A DNA stretch of 64,000 nt. It comes from Leucobacter luti (GTDB lineage Bacteria; Actinomycetota; Actinomycetes; Actinomycetales; Microbacteriaceae). The stretch lies in contig NZ_SHKI01000003.1 in NCBI RefSeq assembly GCF_004217175.1, forward strand, positions 496,697 to 560,696, written 5' to 3'. Position numbers and translations under genes: made by a program. Shown piece after piece: positions 9,800 through 23,206 of this stretch. Every line of letters starts with the position of its first letter. The first letter of the stretch is position 1. Below the pieces are notes generated by a model. It was not told where the DNA came from. It ran no database searches and saw only the letters and a list, made by a program, of their open reading frames with translations.

Positions 9800-10446
9800 G
9801 ACTTTCCGAGTTTAGCCCGAAACACCCGCGTGGTCTCCTCCAGCTGCCCGATCCCAAGCTCCTCAACGCGAACGTCGGTCACTCGGTGCTTGCGGAGCAC
9901 CTTCGCGGCGGCATCAATCTCCGTCTCGACGGACTGACCCTTCAGGAAGAGCATCTCGCCCCCGTCGCGCACGAGCGGAGCAGTAATGGGGATCAGCTTG
10001 CGCAGCGCCGTGACGGCGCGTGCGGTCACCTGGTCGACCTCAAATGCGTCGTGGAACTCCTCGGCCCGACCCCGGCGCACCTCTGCGTTGTCGAGTTCGA
10101 GCCGCTCGATCTGCTCCGTGAGCCAGGCGCAGCGGCGTTCCATCGGCTCGATCAGGATGAACCTGGCGTCGGGCCGCACGATGGCGAGCACCAGCCCGGG
10201 CATCCCACCGCCCGTGCCGATGTCCGCGACGCGGCCGCCGGTCTGGACCAGGGGAGCGAGGACCGCGCTGTTAAGCAGGTGCCGCGTCCAGAGGCGGGGG
10301 AGTTCGAGCGGACCGATGAGGCCCAGCTCCTCGCCGCGCTCGGCGAGATCGCTCGCGAAGGCGCGGAGAACGTCGATGCGATCACCGGCGATCTCTGCGG
10401 CCGCGACGGGCTCCGACTCAAGCTGCAGGTCGGTCGCGTCACTCAC
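9796..10446 (-). CDS. rsmG: 16S rRNA (guanine-N7)-methyltransferase RsmG (GidB)
   Basis: Uses S-adenosylmethionine to methylate G527 (E. coli numbering) of 16S rRNA; loss gives low-level streptomycin resistance in many bacteria. The 216-residue protein contains the SAM-binding loop VADIGTGGGMPGLVLAI and the upstream RHLLNSAVL motif typical of GidB. It lies between jag and parA as in most bacteria. A parS site is located just upstream of its start. Confidence 0.95.
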   Translation of the reverse strand: MSDATDLQLESEPVAAAEIAGDRIDVLRAFASDLAERGEELGLIGPLELPRLWTRHLLNSAVLAPLVQTGGRVADIGTGGGMPGLVLAIVRPDARFILIEPMERRCAWLTEQIERLELDNAEVRRGRAEEFHDAFEVDQVTARAVTALRKLIPITAPLVRDGGEMLFLKGQSVETEIDAAAKVLRKHRVTDVRVEELGIGQLEETTRVFRAKLGKS

Positions 10447-10462
10447 TCCGCGACCGCCACGA

Positions 10463-10476
10463 GTTTCACGTGAAAC
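10463..10476. promoter_or_regulatory. parS centromere site, rsmG-jag gap
   Basis: A perfect palindrome GTTTCACGTGAAAC, the core of the bacterial parS consensus bound by ParB. It sits in the short space between jag and rsmG. Confidence 0.93.
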
Positions 10477-10491
10477 GATGCCACGGCGCGC

Positions 10492-11001
10492 TCAGGCCCG
10501 GCGAATGACGAGGCGGCGATCGCGGCCCTCGCCACGAGACTCAGAGAAGTGCCCGCGCTCAGCAACGTCATCGTGCACGAGCTTGCGCTCATAGGACGAC
10601 ATCGGCTCGAGCTCAACCTCGGCCCGGCCGGCAGCGATCTGCGCGACCGCGGCATCGACCATCCGCTTCAGCTCCACCGCGCGCGCATCGCGCGAGCCGC
10701 CCACGTCAATGATCAGTCGGGAGAACCGACCGGTCTTTGCCTGGACCGCGAGCCGGGTGAGGTCTTGCAGGGCCTGCACGGTGTCGGGCGCTGCCAGTCG
10801 GTCGAGTTCCGCGTCGCCGCCGGTCACCGACACGTAGGCGCGACCGTTCGCGACATCGATGTCGATATCGCCATCCAGATCCGCGATATCGAGCAGTCCC
10901 TCAACGTAGTCCGCGGCGAGATCGCCATCCGCCTCGAGGTCGGCAAGCGACAGGTCACCCGTGTCCTGGGTGGGGGTTTCGCTTTCGGTGGTCACGATCA
11001 C
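10492..11001 (-). CDS. jag: Jag/KhpB-like R3H domain RNA-binding protein
   Basis: A 169-residue RNA-binding protein usually encoded behind yidC. The N-terminal quarter is acidic. A KH-like middle (VSVTGGDAELDRLAAPDTVQ) is followed by a C-terminal R3H domain with the ERKLVHD motif. The start is a GTG at 11001 that overlaps the yidC stop (GTGA), implying translational coupling. Jag homologues influence cell division and envelope homeostasis in Gram-positives; the exact role here is unknown. Confidence 0.88.
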   Translation of the reverse strand: MIVTTESETPTQDTGDLSLADLEADGDLAADYVEGLLDIADLDGDIDIDVANGRAYVSVTGGDAELDRLAAPDTVQALQDLTRLAVQAKTGRFSRLIIDVGGSRDARAVELKRMVDAAVAQIAAGRAEVELEPMSSYERKLVHDDVAERGHFSESRGEGRDRRLVIRRA

Positions 11002-11945
11002 TTCCCCTTCTTCTTCGAGCGCTTCTTGCTCATCGGCTGCGTGCGCTGTCCATCAACCTTCGTGGGGGACTGCGCATCGAGCGCGCGCACCTCGTCGTCG
11101 GTGAGCTTTCCCTTTGCCTTGAGGCGCGCCTGGCGTGCGCGCCAGGCCTCGCTGCCCGGCGTGGGCAGGTTGCGGATCACGATGAACTGCTGCGCCATGG
11201 TCCAGACGTTTGACGTGAACCAGTACACATTGAGCGCGAGCGGGAAGGTGACGCCCGAGAACAGGAACGCGAACGGGATGATGTAGAGCATGATCCGCTG
11301 CTGGCGGTACATGGGGGAGTTCTTCGTCTCGTCGGAGACGTTCTTCGACATGATCTGCAGCTGCGTGAAGAACTGCGAGGCGATCATGAGGATCACGATG
11401 ACGCCGAGCAGCACCACGACGGTCCAGTTGCCGCTCTCCCAGCCCTGCGTGAAGTTCATCTTGAGCGGCGCCCCGAAGATGGAGGCCTGGTTGAAGCTGT
11501 TGGTGAGGCTCTCGTTCATGAAGCCGATGCCGGTCTTGTTCTCCGAGGCGTGCCGCAGCACGTAGAAGAGCGAGAAGAACACGGGCATCTGGATCAGGAT
11601 CGGCAGGCACGAAGAGAACGGGTTGGTCCCGTGCTTCTTGTACAGCGCCATCGTCTCGCGGCTCATCGCCTCGCGCGAGAACTGATCCTTCTTGCCCTTG
11701 TACTTGTCCTGGACCTTCTTCATCTCGGGCGCCAGGTCCATCATGCGGCGCTGCGACTTGATCTGCCGCACCGTCACCGGGATGAGCGCGGAGCGCACCA
11801 CGATCACGAGACCGATAATTGACAGCACCCAGGTGAGGCCGGACGCCGGCTCCATCCCGAGCCAGGTCAGTGCCTGATGCCAGACCGCCAGCACTAGCTC
11901 GACGAGCCAGCGCAGTGGCCAGAGTATGGTCTCGAAGAAATCCAC
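10998..11945 (-). CDS. yidC: Membrane protein insertase YidC/OxaA
   Basis: Inserts membrane proteins with or without SecYEG. The 315-residue protein has an N-terminal helix, then the conserved substrate-groove helix with a basic residue (IGLVIVVRSALIPVT). A cytoplasmic coiled-coil-like hairpin follows (EMKKVQDKYKGKKDQFSRE), then the NPFSSCLPILIQMPVFFSL segment and further helices. The tail is strongly basic (MSKKRSKKKGK), likely ribosome-binding. The start is a GTG just after yidD. Order rnpA-yidD-yidC-jag is conserved. Confidence 0.96.
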   Translation of the reverse strand: MDFFETILWPLRWLVELVLAVWHQALTWLGMEPASGLTWVLSIIGLVIVVRSALIPVTVRQIKSQRRMMDLAPEMKKVQDKYKGKKDQFSREAMSRETMALYKKHGTNPFSSCLPILIQMPVFFSLFYVLRHASENKTGIGFMNESLTNSFNQASIFGAPLKMNFTQGWESGNWTVVVLLGVIVILMIASQFFTQLQIMSKNVSDETKNSPMYRQQRIMLYIIPFAFLFSGVTFPLALNVYWFTSNVWTMAQQFIVIRNLPTPGSEAWRARQARLKAKGKLTDDEVRALDAQSPTKVDGQRTQPMSKKRSKKKGK

Positions 11946-11949
11946 CGCG

Positions 11950-12258
11950 TTAGGCCTTTCGCTCGATGGGGCGGACGAAGCCGCGCGAGTTAATCACAAA
12001 GTTCTGTTGCTTTCGGGCGGGGACGTCGTCGATCCCACCCGGGGTAAAAGGATTGCATCGGAGCAACCGCCATCCCGTGAGCGCTGTCCCAACCACGAAT
12101 CCGCGCAGTTGGTACGCTTCCACAGCGTATCGGGAACAGGATGGATAATACCTGCAGACCTGCCCATACAGCGGGGAGATGAGCTTGCGGTACGTGTGCA
12201 TGATCGCGATCGCCGCGTTGCGCGGGCCGAACCACAGTTCCTGGCCCACCCGCTTCAC
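11950..12258 (-). CDS. yidD: Membrane protein insertion efficiency factor YidD
   Basis: A small (102 residues) amphipathic membrane-associated protein that helps YidC-dependent insertion. The signature CRYYPSCSRYAVEAY is intact, as is the downstream RCNPFTPGGIDDVP motif. It overlaps rnpA by four bases, so the two are translationally coupled. Confidence 0.95.
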   Translation of the reverse strand: MKRVGQELWFGPRNAAIAIMHTYRKLISPLYGQVCRYYPSCSRYAVEAYQLRGFVVGTALTGWRLLRCNPFTPGGIDDVPARKQQNFVINSRGFVRPIERKA

Positions 12259-12617
12259 GACGCCACCTCGCTGGGCTGCAGTGTTCGCGTGACCCGGTCG
12301 AGCGCCCGATTGAGTTCAGCCTCAAGCTCCGCGAAGCTGACGTCTCGGATTGCCGGGAGCGCCCGAAACACCACGTCGATGCCGACACACCCATCGGCCA
12401 GCCGCCGCTCGGCGATGGTTTTGAGCCGCCGCCGGACCAGGTTTCGCACGACGGCGTTCCCCACCGCCTTCGAGACGATGAATCCGAACCTTGCGGGCTC
12501 CCCCGGAGCACGCAAAACCGCGTGGGTGATGCAGTGTGCACCACCCACGCGGTATCCGGATCTCACGACCCGACGGTAATCGTCCCCCCGGGTAACGCGG
12601 TGCCGCAGGGCAGGCAT
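12255..12617 (-). CDS. rnpA: Ribonuclease P protein component
   Basis: The basic protein subunit of RNase P, which trims tRNA 5' ends. At 120 residues it has the N-terminal VTRGDDYRRVVRSG region and the conserved RNA-binding stretch AVVRNLVRRRLK. It is downstream of rpmH with a 21-base gap and overlaps yidD, the universal rpmH-rnpA-yidD order. Confidence 0.95.
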   Translation of the reverse strand: MPALRHRVTRGDDYRRVVRSGYRVGGAHCITHAVLRAPGEPARFGFIVSKAVGNAVVRNLVRRRLKTIAERRLADGCVGIDVVFRALPAIRDVSFAELEAELNRALDRVTRTLQPSEVAS

Positions 12618-12638
12618 AGTGATCCCGGGACGGAGGTA

Positions 12639-12776
12639 TTACGCGGTGAGCTTTGAGCGGCCCTTGCCGCGACGTGCGGCAACGATCGCGCGGCCCGCGC
12701 GGGTACGCATGCGGGCGCGGAAGCCGTGCACCTTGGCGCGGCGGCGGTTGTTGGGCTGGAAGGTACGCTTGCTCAT
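12639..12776 (-). CDS. rpmH: 50S ribosomal protein L34
   Basis: A 45-residue, highly basic ribosomal protein starting [15 protein letters not shown] and ending KGRSKLTA, an unmistakable L34. The ATG is at 12776-12774 and the TAA at 12641-12639. It is the first gene of the minus-strand rpmH-rnpA-yidD-yidC-jag-rsmG-parA-parB run. Confidence 0.97.
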   Translation of the reverse strand: MSKRTFQPNNRRRAKVHGFRARMRTRAGRAIVAARRGKGRSKLTA

Positions 12777-12873
12777 AGAAGACTCCGTGACTTATGGAAG
12801 TGATCCCCGAGGCTCGCGGCCTTCGAGGAAGTCATATCTGGGCAGGGCGAAAATCCGCCCATACAAGGTGTTT

Positions 12874-12902
12874 ACTCTACGCCTTATCGCGCGTCTCGTC
12901 AA
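12874..12902 (-). promoter_or_regulatory. Sigma70-type promoter of rpmH operon
   Basis: On the minus strand, TTGACG (12902-12897) and TAGAGT (12879-12874) are separated by exactly 17 bases and lie about 100 bases upstream of rpmH. This is close to the vegetative consensus. Confidence 0.7.
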
Positions 12903-13123
12903 AAGAGTGGTGAGTTCTCGTCGCTGTCGACAGTTCCTGCCGGCCAAACTTGGCCCGAGTATCCACGAGACTTGCCTGTGGACAAATCTGTGACTAACGT
13001 GGGCGCAGATGGACTCACGCCGCCGATAATCACCGGAATTCCCGGAATTTTTCGTTCACCATCTGTGGATAAGGCTGGGTATAACATAGGCCATCCACGA
13101 CCACGACTGAGCTGGGTATTTGC
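12903..13123. promoter_or_regulatory. rpmH-dnaA intergenic region with DnaA box
   Basis: The rpmH-dnaA gap spans 12777-13123 and holds no gene. It contains a perfect DnaA box on the minus strand (TGTGGATAA, 13064-13072) 51 bases before dnaA, and a weaker CTGTGGACA element near 12972. The box next to the dnaA start is consistent with autoregulation of dnaA, and the region may contribute to oriC. Confidence 0.65.
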
Positions 13124-14587
13124 GTGACTGAGGACGAAGTACAAGAGGTGTGGGACCGCGTCACACAGGCAGTGATGCAGGATCCCGCGGTTGGACCCGC
13201 GGTTGGCGCTCAGCTTGCCCTGGCGCTGCCCCGCGGAATCGCGGCGGGCACGCTGTACCTCGCGGTGCAGCTTGAGTTCACGCTCAAGCTCCTCGAGAGC
13301 CGTCTCCGGCCCGCGATCATGAACGCGATTGCGGCGATCCCCGAGGCGCAAGAAATTCAGAACTTCGTGGTGATCGTCGACGAAGACGCGCACCCGTCGC
13401 TGGATCCGGAGCCCACTCCCGAGGCTGCGCCGGCCCAGGGGCAGGGGCAGGCCCACACCGGCAACAGTTTCGACGACGGTCACTTCATCGCGCGCGCCGA
13501 ACCCACCCGCCCGGTCGACGAGCCGCGGGCACGCCACGGCGGGGATGATCCGGGTGACAGCCGCCTGAACGAGAAGTACCGCTTCGACAGCTTCGTGATC
13601 GGGCAGTCGAACCGGTTCGCCCACGCAGCCGCGGTCGCGGTGGCGGAAGCGCCCGCACGGGCGTACAACCCCCTGTTCATCTATGGGGATTCGGGCCTCG
13701 GCAAGACCCACCTGCTGCACGCCATCGGGCACTACGCACGCGAGCTCTTCCCGGATGTTCGGGTGCGCTACGTCAGCTCCGAGGACTTCACGAACGACTT
13801 CATCAACTCGATCGCAAACAATCAGGGCGCCGGGTTTCACGCGCGGTACCGCAGTGTTGACATCCTCCTCGTTGACGACATTCAGTTCCTGGCTGACAAG
13901 GTCGAGACGCAGGAGGCGTTCTTCCACACATTCAACACTCTGCACGATCACAACAAGCAGGTGGTGATCACGAGCGATGTGCAACCGAAGCAGCTGCGCG
14001 GGTTCGAGGAGCGCATGCTCTCGCGCTTCGAGTGGGGATTGCTCACCGACATCCAGGCGCCAGACCTTGAGACGCGCATCGCGATCCTGCGCAAGAAGGC
14101 GCAGCGCGAGAATCTCGAGATCGACCACAACATCCTCGAGTTCATTGCGAGCAAGTTCTCGTCGAACATCCGCGAGCTTGAGGGGACGCTGATTCGTGTC
14201 ACCGCGTATGCGAGCCTCAATCAGCAGCGCATCGACATGAACCTGGTCCACACGGTGCTCAAGGATCTCATTACCCTCGACGCGGACAACGAGGTGCAGC
14301 CCTCGGACATCATCAGCAAGACCGCGGAGTACTTCGACCTCTCAGTGGATGACCTGTACGGTCCGACACGCGCACAGCAGATCGCCACTGCCCGCCAGAT
14401 CGCGATGTACCTGTGCCGCGAGCTCACCCCACTGTCGCTCCCCAAGATCGGGCAGCTCTTCGGCGGGCGTGACCACACCACGGTGATGTACGCGCACAAG
14501 AAGATCTCGCAGCTGATCGCGGAGCGCCGGTCGATCTACAACCAGGTCACCGAGCTCACCACGCGCATCAAACAGGGCTCGCGCTAA
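13124..14587 (+). CDS. dnaA: Chromosomal replication initiator DnaA
   Basis: An AAA+ initiator that binds DnaA boxes and melts oriC. The 487-residue protein has the N-terminal interaction domain, an acidic Pro/Gln-rich linker (about residues 85-145), Walker A ([15 protein letters not shown]), Walker B ([13 protein letters not shown]) and the C-terminal DNA-binding signature [14 protein letters not shown]. The start is a GTG (GTGACTGAG). It diverges from rpmH and is followed by box-rich oriC. Confidence 0.98.
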   Translation: MTEDEVQEVWDRVTQAVMQDPAVGPAVGAQLALALPRGIAAGTLYLAVQLEFTLKLLESRLRPAIMNAIAAIPEAQEIQNFVVIVDEDAHPSLDPEPTPEAAPAQGQGQAHTGNSFDDGHFIARAEPTRPVDEPRARHGGDDPGDSRLNEKYRFDSFVIGQSNRFAHAAAVAVAEAPARAYNPLFIYGDSGLGKTHLLHAIGHYARELFPDVRVRYVSSEDFTNDFINSIANNQGAGFHARYRSVDILLVDDIQFLADKVETQEAFFHTFNTLHDHNKQVVITSDVQPKQLRGFEERMLSRFEWGLLTDIQAPDLETRIAILRKKAQRENLEIDHNILEFIASKFSSNIRELEGTLIRVTAYASLNQQRIDMNLVHTVLKDLITLDADNEVQPSDIISKTAEYFDLSVDDLYGPTRAQQIATARQIAMYLCRELTPLSLPKIGQLFGGRDHTTVMYAHKKISQLIAERRSIYNQVTELTTRIKQGSR

Positions 14588-14973
14588 CCATAGTTATCCA
14601 CAGCCTTGAATGAAATTGTGGATATCTGGGGAGAACTCGGGCGTGTCTGTGGAGGAAATCGCGCCGCCTGTGAGTGGGATCTCGTCCGACAACTTTCCTG
14701 TCATTCCAACGGAGTCCGTCTATCCCAAGGCCACCAACAACTCACACCCCTGTAGTTCTCTACGAAACATTGAAGTCCACCGAGTTATCCACACTTTCCA
14801 CAGCCGTTAACACTGTTAACAATTTCTCTCTTCTTTGACGGGAACTCGATCACGCGATCGAAATGTCCCAAATCCTCGGATCTCAGGATCCTCCGGATGC
14901 CACACCTCGCCGAGTGTGCAAAGATTGTGAAGCCAACGAATAGCCACGCTCGCGGGGCGGGAGGAGAAGCCAC
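14588..14973. other. oriC: Origin of replication oriC (dnaA-dnaN gap)
   Basis: The 386-base gap has two perfect DnaA boxes TTATCCACA (14594-14602 and 14785-14793). It also has near-boxes TGTGGATAT (14617-14625) and TTTCCACA (14795-14802), and a GTTAAC-ACT-GTTAAC direct/inverted pair at 14806-14820. An AT-richer stretch (14819-14840) follows. Location and box content make this the chromosomal origin. No gene is visible in it. Confidence 0.9.
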
Positions 14974-16116
14974 ATGCGATTCACCGTCAACCGTGACGTA
15001 TTCAGCGAGGCGGTATCGTTTGCGGTCAAACTACTTCCGCAGCGTCCCACGCAGCCGCTCTTGAGTGGAGCACTCATCGAGGCTGAGGGGGAGCACCTCA
15101 CGGTCTCCTCATTCGACTACGAAGTGTCGGCACGCACGAGCGTGCTCGCCGAGGTGTCCGAGCCAGGGCGCGCACTCGTATCGGGGCGGTTGCTCAGCGA
15201 GATCGCGCAGCGGCTGCCGCACGCCGACGTTGAGGTCTCGCTGCTTGAGAGCCGGGTAGAGGTGCGCTGCGGTTCCGCATCGTTCAGCCTCCCCGCGATG
15301 CCGGTCGAGGAGTACCCGCAGGTGCCGCGCGTCGATGACGTGACCGGCGCCGTTCCCGCTGACGTGTTTGCAGACGCGATCGCTCAGGTCTCGCTCGCCG
15401 CTTCGAAGGACGACGTCACTCCGGTGATCACTGGCGTGCAGTTCGAAATCACCGACAACTCGCTGACGCTCACGGCGACCGATCGCTATCGCGTTGCCAC
15501 CCGGGGAATTGACTGGGAGCACGAGGGAACACAGGGCGATCTCTCGGCCCTGGTACCGTCCAAGATCGTCACCGAGGTGGGCAAGACGTTCTCCGGCGAC
15601 GGCCAGGTGAAGGTCGCCATCATCAAGGATGGCGAGCGCGAGCTCATCGCGTTCACCGGGGGATCGAAGACGGTCACTTCGCTGCTGATCAAGGGCAATT
15701 ACCCGCCGGTGGGTCGTCTGTTCCCCGAGAGCGTCGACAACTACGCCGTGGTAAACACCGCCGAGCTGGTCGAGGCCGTGGGCCGAGTGGGCCTGGTGCT
15801 TGAGCGCGAGGCTGCCCTGCGGTTCTCGTTCGCCGAGGGCACCGTGACTCTCGAGGCCGCCGGAACCGAGTCCGCCCAGGCAGTCGAGACCGTTGATGCG
15901 CACCTCGTGGGTGATGAGATGGTCGTGTCCTTGAAGCCACAGTTCCTGCTCGACGGGCTGCGCTCCACCCACTCCGAGTTCGCTCGCATCGCGTTTACTC
16001 GCACCGACAATCCAGGCAAGCCGGGGCCGGTGCTCATCACCAGCCAGCGCAGCAAGGACGAGGTCGACGAGGAAAGCTTCAAGTACCTGCTGCAGCCAAA
16101 CCTGCTGCTGCGCTAA
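14974..16116 (+). CDS. dnaN: DNA polymerase III beta sliding clamp
   Basis: Forms the ring-shaped processivity clamp. The 380-residue protein begins MRFTVNRDVFSEAVSFAVK and contains the three repeated clamp domains, with the typical interdomain TATDRYRVATR motif in the second. The C-terminal motif in this family is usually PVxLR-like; here the end reads LLQPNLLLR. The start ATG follows GGGAGGAGAAG. recF follows after nine bases. Confidence 0.97.
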   Translation: MRFTVNRDVFSEAVSFAVKLLPQRPTQPLLSGALIEAEGEHLTVSSFDYEVSARTSVLAEVSEPGRALVSGRLLSEIAQRLPHADVEVSLLESRVEVRCGSASFSLPAMPVEEYPQVPRVDDVTGAVPADVFADAIAQVSLAASKDDVTPVITGVQFEITDNSLTLTATDRYRVATRGIDWEHEGTQGDLSALVPSKIVTEVGKTFSGDGQVKVAIIKDGERELIAFTGGSKTVTSLLIKGNYPPVGRLFPESVDNYAVVNTAELVEAVGRVGLVLEREAALRFSFAEGTVTLEAAGTESAQAVETVDAHLVGDEMVVSLKPQFLLDGLRSTHSEFARIAFTRTDNPGKPGPVLITSQRSKDEVDEESFKYLLQPNLLLR

Positions 16117-16125
16117 GGGGGAGCG

Positions 16126-17286
16126 GTGCGGGTTGCGCATCTCTCGCTCGGCGACTATCGGAACTATCGCACCGCCGAGCTCGAGCTCCGGCCCGGACCG
16201 AATCTTCTTCTCGGCCGGAACGGGCAGGGAAAGACAAACCTTGTCGAGGCGATCGCGTACTTCTCGTCGCTCCGGTCCCACCGAGTGACCGGCGACGCGG
16301 CGCTGGTTCGCGCGGGCGCGGAGTCCGCGATCGCGCGCATGCGCGTGGTTGCTGAGGCCCGCGAGGTGCTGCTTGAGTTGCAGATCAACCGGGACCGAGC
16401 GAACCGCGCGCAGGTGAATCGCAACACCGTCCGGCCACGCGAGGTGACGCGCTGGTTTTCAGCGGTCGCGTTTGTGCCAGAAGACTTGAGTATCGTTCGT
16501 GGAGAGCCGTCCATTCGGCGCCGCTTCCTCGACGATGCCCTTGTGGCACGCCATCCCGTGGCTGCGGGGGCGCTCTCAGACTACGAGCGCGTGGTGCGCC
16601 AGCGTACCGCGCTCTTGAAATCCCAGCGCGGGCGCGGCGAAGCACTGGGCGCGACACTCGAAGTGTGGGACGATCAACTCGTGGAGTACGGTTCGCAGAT
16701 CATGCTCGCCAGGCGCGAGCTCATTCGAGATCTCACGATTCCGCTCAAGCGCAGCTATCACGCGCTCGTCGAGCAGGATCACGGGCCGAGCCTGTCGCTC
16801 TCGGAATCAGTGGGGGAGGCGCTCCACGGGGTTTCACGTGAAACACACCCCGACGGTGAGCTGGCGGAGGTTTCACGTGAAACGCTTGCCGCCGAGATTC
16901 GCGCCGGGCTGGAGGTCGTTCGGGCCCGTGAAGTGGAGCGGGGCGTGACGCTCATCGGGCCGCATCGCGATGATCTCGTGCTCTCGCTGAATGATCTGCC
17001 AGTGAAGGGATACGCGAGTCACGGGGAGTCGTGGTCGTTCGCGCTCTCACTCAAACTTGCTCTCGCGTCGCTCCTCAGGGACGAATCACCCGCCGGCGAC
17101 CCGGTGATTATCCTCGACGACGTCTTTGCCGAGCTGGATGCGCGTCGCAGAGGGCGCCTCATGGACGCGGTTCGCGATTTTGAACAGGTAATTGTCACCG
17201 CCGCCGTCGAGGGAGACGTTCCTGACGAACTATCCTGGCATCGCGTTCGCATCGAAGCGGGACAGATTCTCGAGGATCTGAGCTGA
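16126..17286 (+). CDS. recF: DNA replication/repair protein RecF
   Basis: An SMC-like ATPase that helps load RecA at gaps. Walker A is GRNGQGKTNLVEAI (near residue 32), the signature lies in SWSFALSLKLALASLL and Walker B is VIILDDVFAELD. The start is GTG at 16126, preceded by GGGGGAG. Unusually, two perfect parS palindromes lie within the coding sequence (16831 and 16870) and are translated as the short peptide VSRET twice, in a region predicted to be a variable insertion. The stop overlaps the start of the next gene. Confidence 0.97.
   Translation: MRVAHLSLGDYRNYRTAELELRPGPNLLLGRNGQGKTNLVEAIAYFSSLRSHRVTGDAALVRAGAESAIARMRVVAEAREVLLELQINRDRANRAQVNRNTVRPREVTRWFSAVAFVPEDLSIVRGEPSIRRRFLDDALVARHPVAAGALSDYERVVRQRTALLKSQRGRGEALGATLEVWDDQLVEYGSQIMLARRELIRDLTIPLKRSYHALVEQDHGPSLSLSESVGEALHGVSRETHPDGELAEVSRETLAAEIRAGLEVVRAREVERGVTLIGPHRDDLVLSLNDLPVKGYASHGESWSFALSLKLALASLLRDESPAGDPVIILDDVFAELDARRRGRLMDAVRDFEQVIVTAAVEGDVPDELSWHRVRIEAGQILEDLS
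16831..16844. promoter_or_regulatory. parS site inside recF (first)
   Basis: Perfect GTTTCACGTGAAAC palindrome in the recF coding sequence, 39 bases from a second copy. It is a ParB-binding centromere element. Confidence 0.93.
16870..16883. promoter_or_regulatory. parS site inside recF (second)
   Basis: Second perfect GTTTCACGTGAAAC palindrome in recF. Both copies are in the same reading phase and encode VSRET. Confidence 0.93.
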
Positions 17287-17774
17287 TGGAGCCCGCCCGA
17301 GAGCTCGGTTTTGCCAGCGAATCGTACCTTCGTGCAAAGTCGGTCTGGCGCGGCCGGCCGGTGCGGCGACGCCGGCGCGTGGGGGATGACGGGCCCGGCG
17401 GCCAGGCGTTTGGCTCGGGGCGCGACCCGCGCGCGCTGGCCGACGTGATCGCCACGATGGCGGGGGAGATGGGCTGGAGCCTCGAACTGGAGCAAGCGCG
17501 AATCATCGAGGAGTGGCCTGAATTCGCGGGCGAGGCGACCGCTGATCACACCACCGTCATCGGCATTAGTCACGGTGTGCTTCAGGTGCAGTGCGATTCG
17601 ACTACCTGGGCCACCGAGCTCCGACGGCTTCGTGCGGAGATGCTCACTCGGCTCCTCAGGGAGTACCCGGACTCCGAGATTCGCGATGTCCGGTTCCTCG
17701 CGCCGGGCGCGCCCAGCTGGCGACACGGGCCCCGCACCGTGCCCGGCCGCGGTCCCCGGGACACCTACGGTTAG
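17286..17774 (+). CDS. DUF721/DciA family protein
   Basis: A 162-residue protein of the DciA-like (DUF721) family, which in many bacteria lacking DnaC helps load the replicative helicase. After a basic N-terminal tract (GRPVRRRRRVG) the domain shows the pattern WSLELEQARIIEEWPEFAG and LRRLRAEMLTRLL. It sits between recF and gyrB, the standard actinobacterial position, and its ATG overlaps the recF stop (TGATGG). Confidence 0.88.
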   Translation: MEPARELGFASESYLRAKSVWRGRPVRRRRRVGDDGPGGQAFGSGRDPRALADVIATMAGEMGWSLELEQARIIEEWPEFAGEATADHTTVIGISHGVLQVQCDSTTWATELRRLRAEMLTRLLREYPDSEIRDVRFLAPGAPSWRHGPRTVPGRGPRDTYG

Positions 17775-17924
17775 GCCCCCGAGCGCCCGTAATGGTGAGG
17801 CTACCGCTCGGGTGGGGACGATCCCTCGTCTGAATGTGCCGCCAAACGCCCGTAATCCCTCGTCGCAGGCGACAAACTTGATAGACTGGTGTGCGGAAGT
17901 ATCCGGGGTGAAAAAACGCTCTGA

Positions 17925-22492
<4,568 letters not shown>

Positions 22493-22500
<8 letters not shown>

Positions 22501-22900
22501 TACTGTCGCCGACAAGCTGGCCAAGAAGACCCGCAAGAAAGCACCCGCAAAGCAGGTTCGCCTCAAGCTGGTGTACGTCGACTTCTGGTCCGCCGTGAAG
22601 TTCTCGTTCCTGGTGTCGATCTGCCTCGCGATCGTGAGCGTCGTCTCGACGATCCTCATTTACACGGTGCTGCTGCAGACCGGCGTCTTCGAGCAGGTCG
22701 ACTCGCTCTTCATGGACATCGTCGGCGAAGAGAACAGCCTGATGAAGATCATCGGCTTCCCGCAGGTGCTCGGCCTCTCGGTCGTCGTGGGCATCCTGAA
22801 CGTGATCGTGGGCACCGCCCTCGGTGCGATCGGCTCCCTCGTCTACAACCTGCTCGTGCGCGTGCTCGGCGGCTTCCAGCTCGGCTTCACGAGCAACTAG
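22493..22900 (+). CDS. DUF3566 domain transmembrane protein
   Basis: A 135-residue membrane protein found behind gyrA in Actinobacteria. A basic N-terminus ([18 protein letters not shown]) precedes two hydrophobic helices (about residues 37-60 and 85-120). Its start overlaps the gyrA stop by eight bases, so it is cotranscribed and coupled. Function is not established. Confidence 0.88.
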
Positions 22901-22908
22901 GGCCTCGG

Positions 22909-22942
22909 CTCCGGTTGCGGGACACCTCGCCCGCGACCGGAG
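22909..22942 (+). terminator. Hairpin terminator after the gyrB-gyrA-DUF3566 operon
   Basis: CTCCGGTTGCGGG (22909-22921) pairs with CCCGCGACCGGAG (22930-22942) with one G-U pair and an 8-base loop, nine bases after the DUF3566 stop. Confidence 0.7.
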
Positions 22943-23030
22943 CGGCTCCGCCTCGCCAGCATGACGCGCCCGAGCCGCGATTTCGATTTCGATTTTGCCG
23001 GGTGTTCAGGTAGAGTCATTTCTTGGTCAA

Positions 23031-23104
23031 GGGGCTATAGCTCAGGTGGTTAGAGCGCTTCACTGATAATGAAGAGGTCCCAGGTTCAAGTCCTGGTAGC
23101 CCCA
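23031..23104 (+). tRNA. ileT: tRNA-Ile (GAT)
   Basis: A complete 74-base cloverleaf. The acceptor GGGGCTA pairs with TAGCCCC, the anticodon loop CTGATAA gives GAT, and the T-arm is CCAGGTTCAAGTCCTGG. No CCA is encoded. tRNA-Ile followed by tRNA-Ala behind gyrA is the usual actinobacterial order. Confidence 0.96.
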
Positions 23105-23133
23105 CCGACGAATACGCTAGTATGAGTCAGTCC

Positions 23134-23206
23134 GGGTCCTTAACTCAGTTGGTAGAGTGCCTGCTTTGCAAGCAGGATGTCGGGAGTTCGATTCTCCCAG
23201 GATCCA
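23134..23206 (+). tRNA. alaT: tRNA-Ala (TGC), probable attachment site
   Basis: A complete 73-base cloverleaf. The acceptor GGGTCCT pairs with AGGATCC (one G-U), the anticodon stem-loop is CCTGC-TTTGCAA-GCAGG with anticodon TGC, and the T-arm is CGGGAGTTCGATTCTCCCA. The antisense strand of this gene is read through by the adjacent serine recombinase, whose stop codon lies inside the tRNA. This indicates integration at or near its 3' end with tRNA function preserved. Confidence 0.95.

Noticed and set aside
12899..14251. 450-codon minus-strand frame opposite dnaA
   Set aside because: Antisense shadow of dnaA; it also starts beyond the dnaA AAA+ region and shows no motif.
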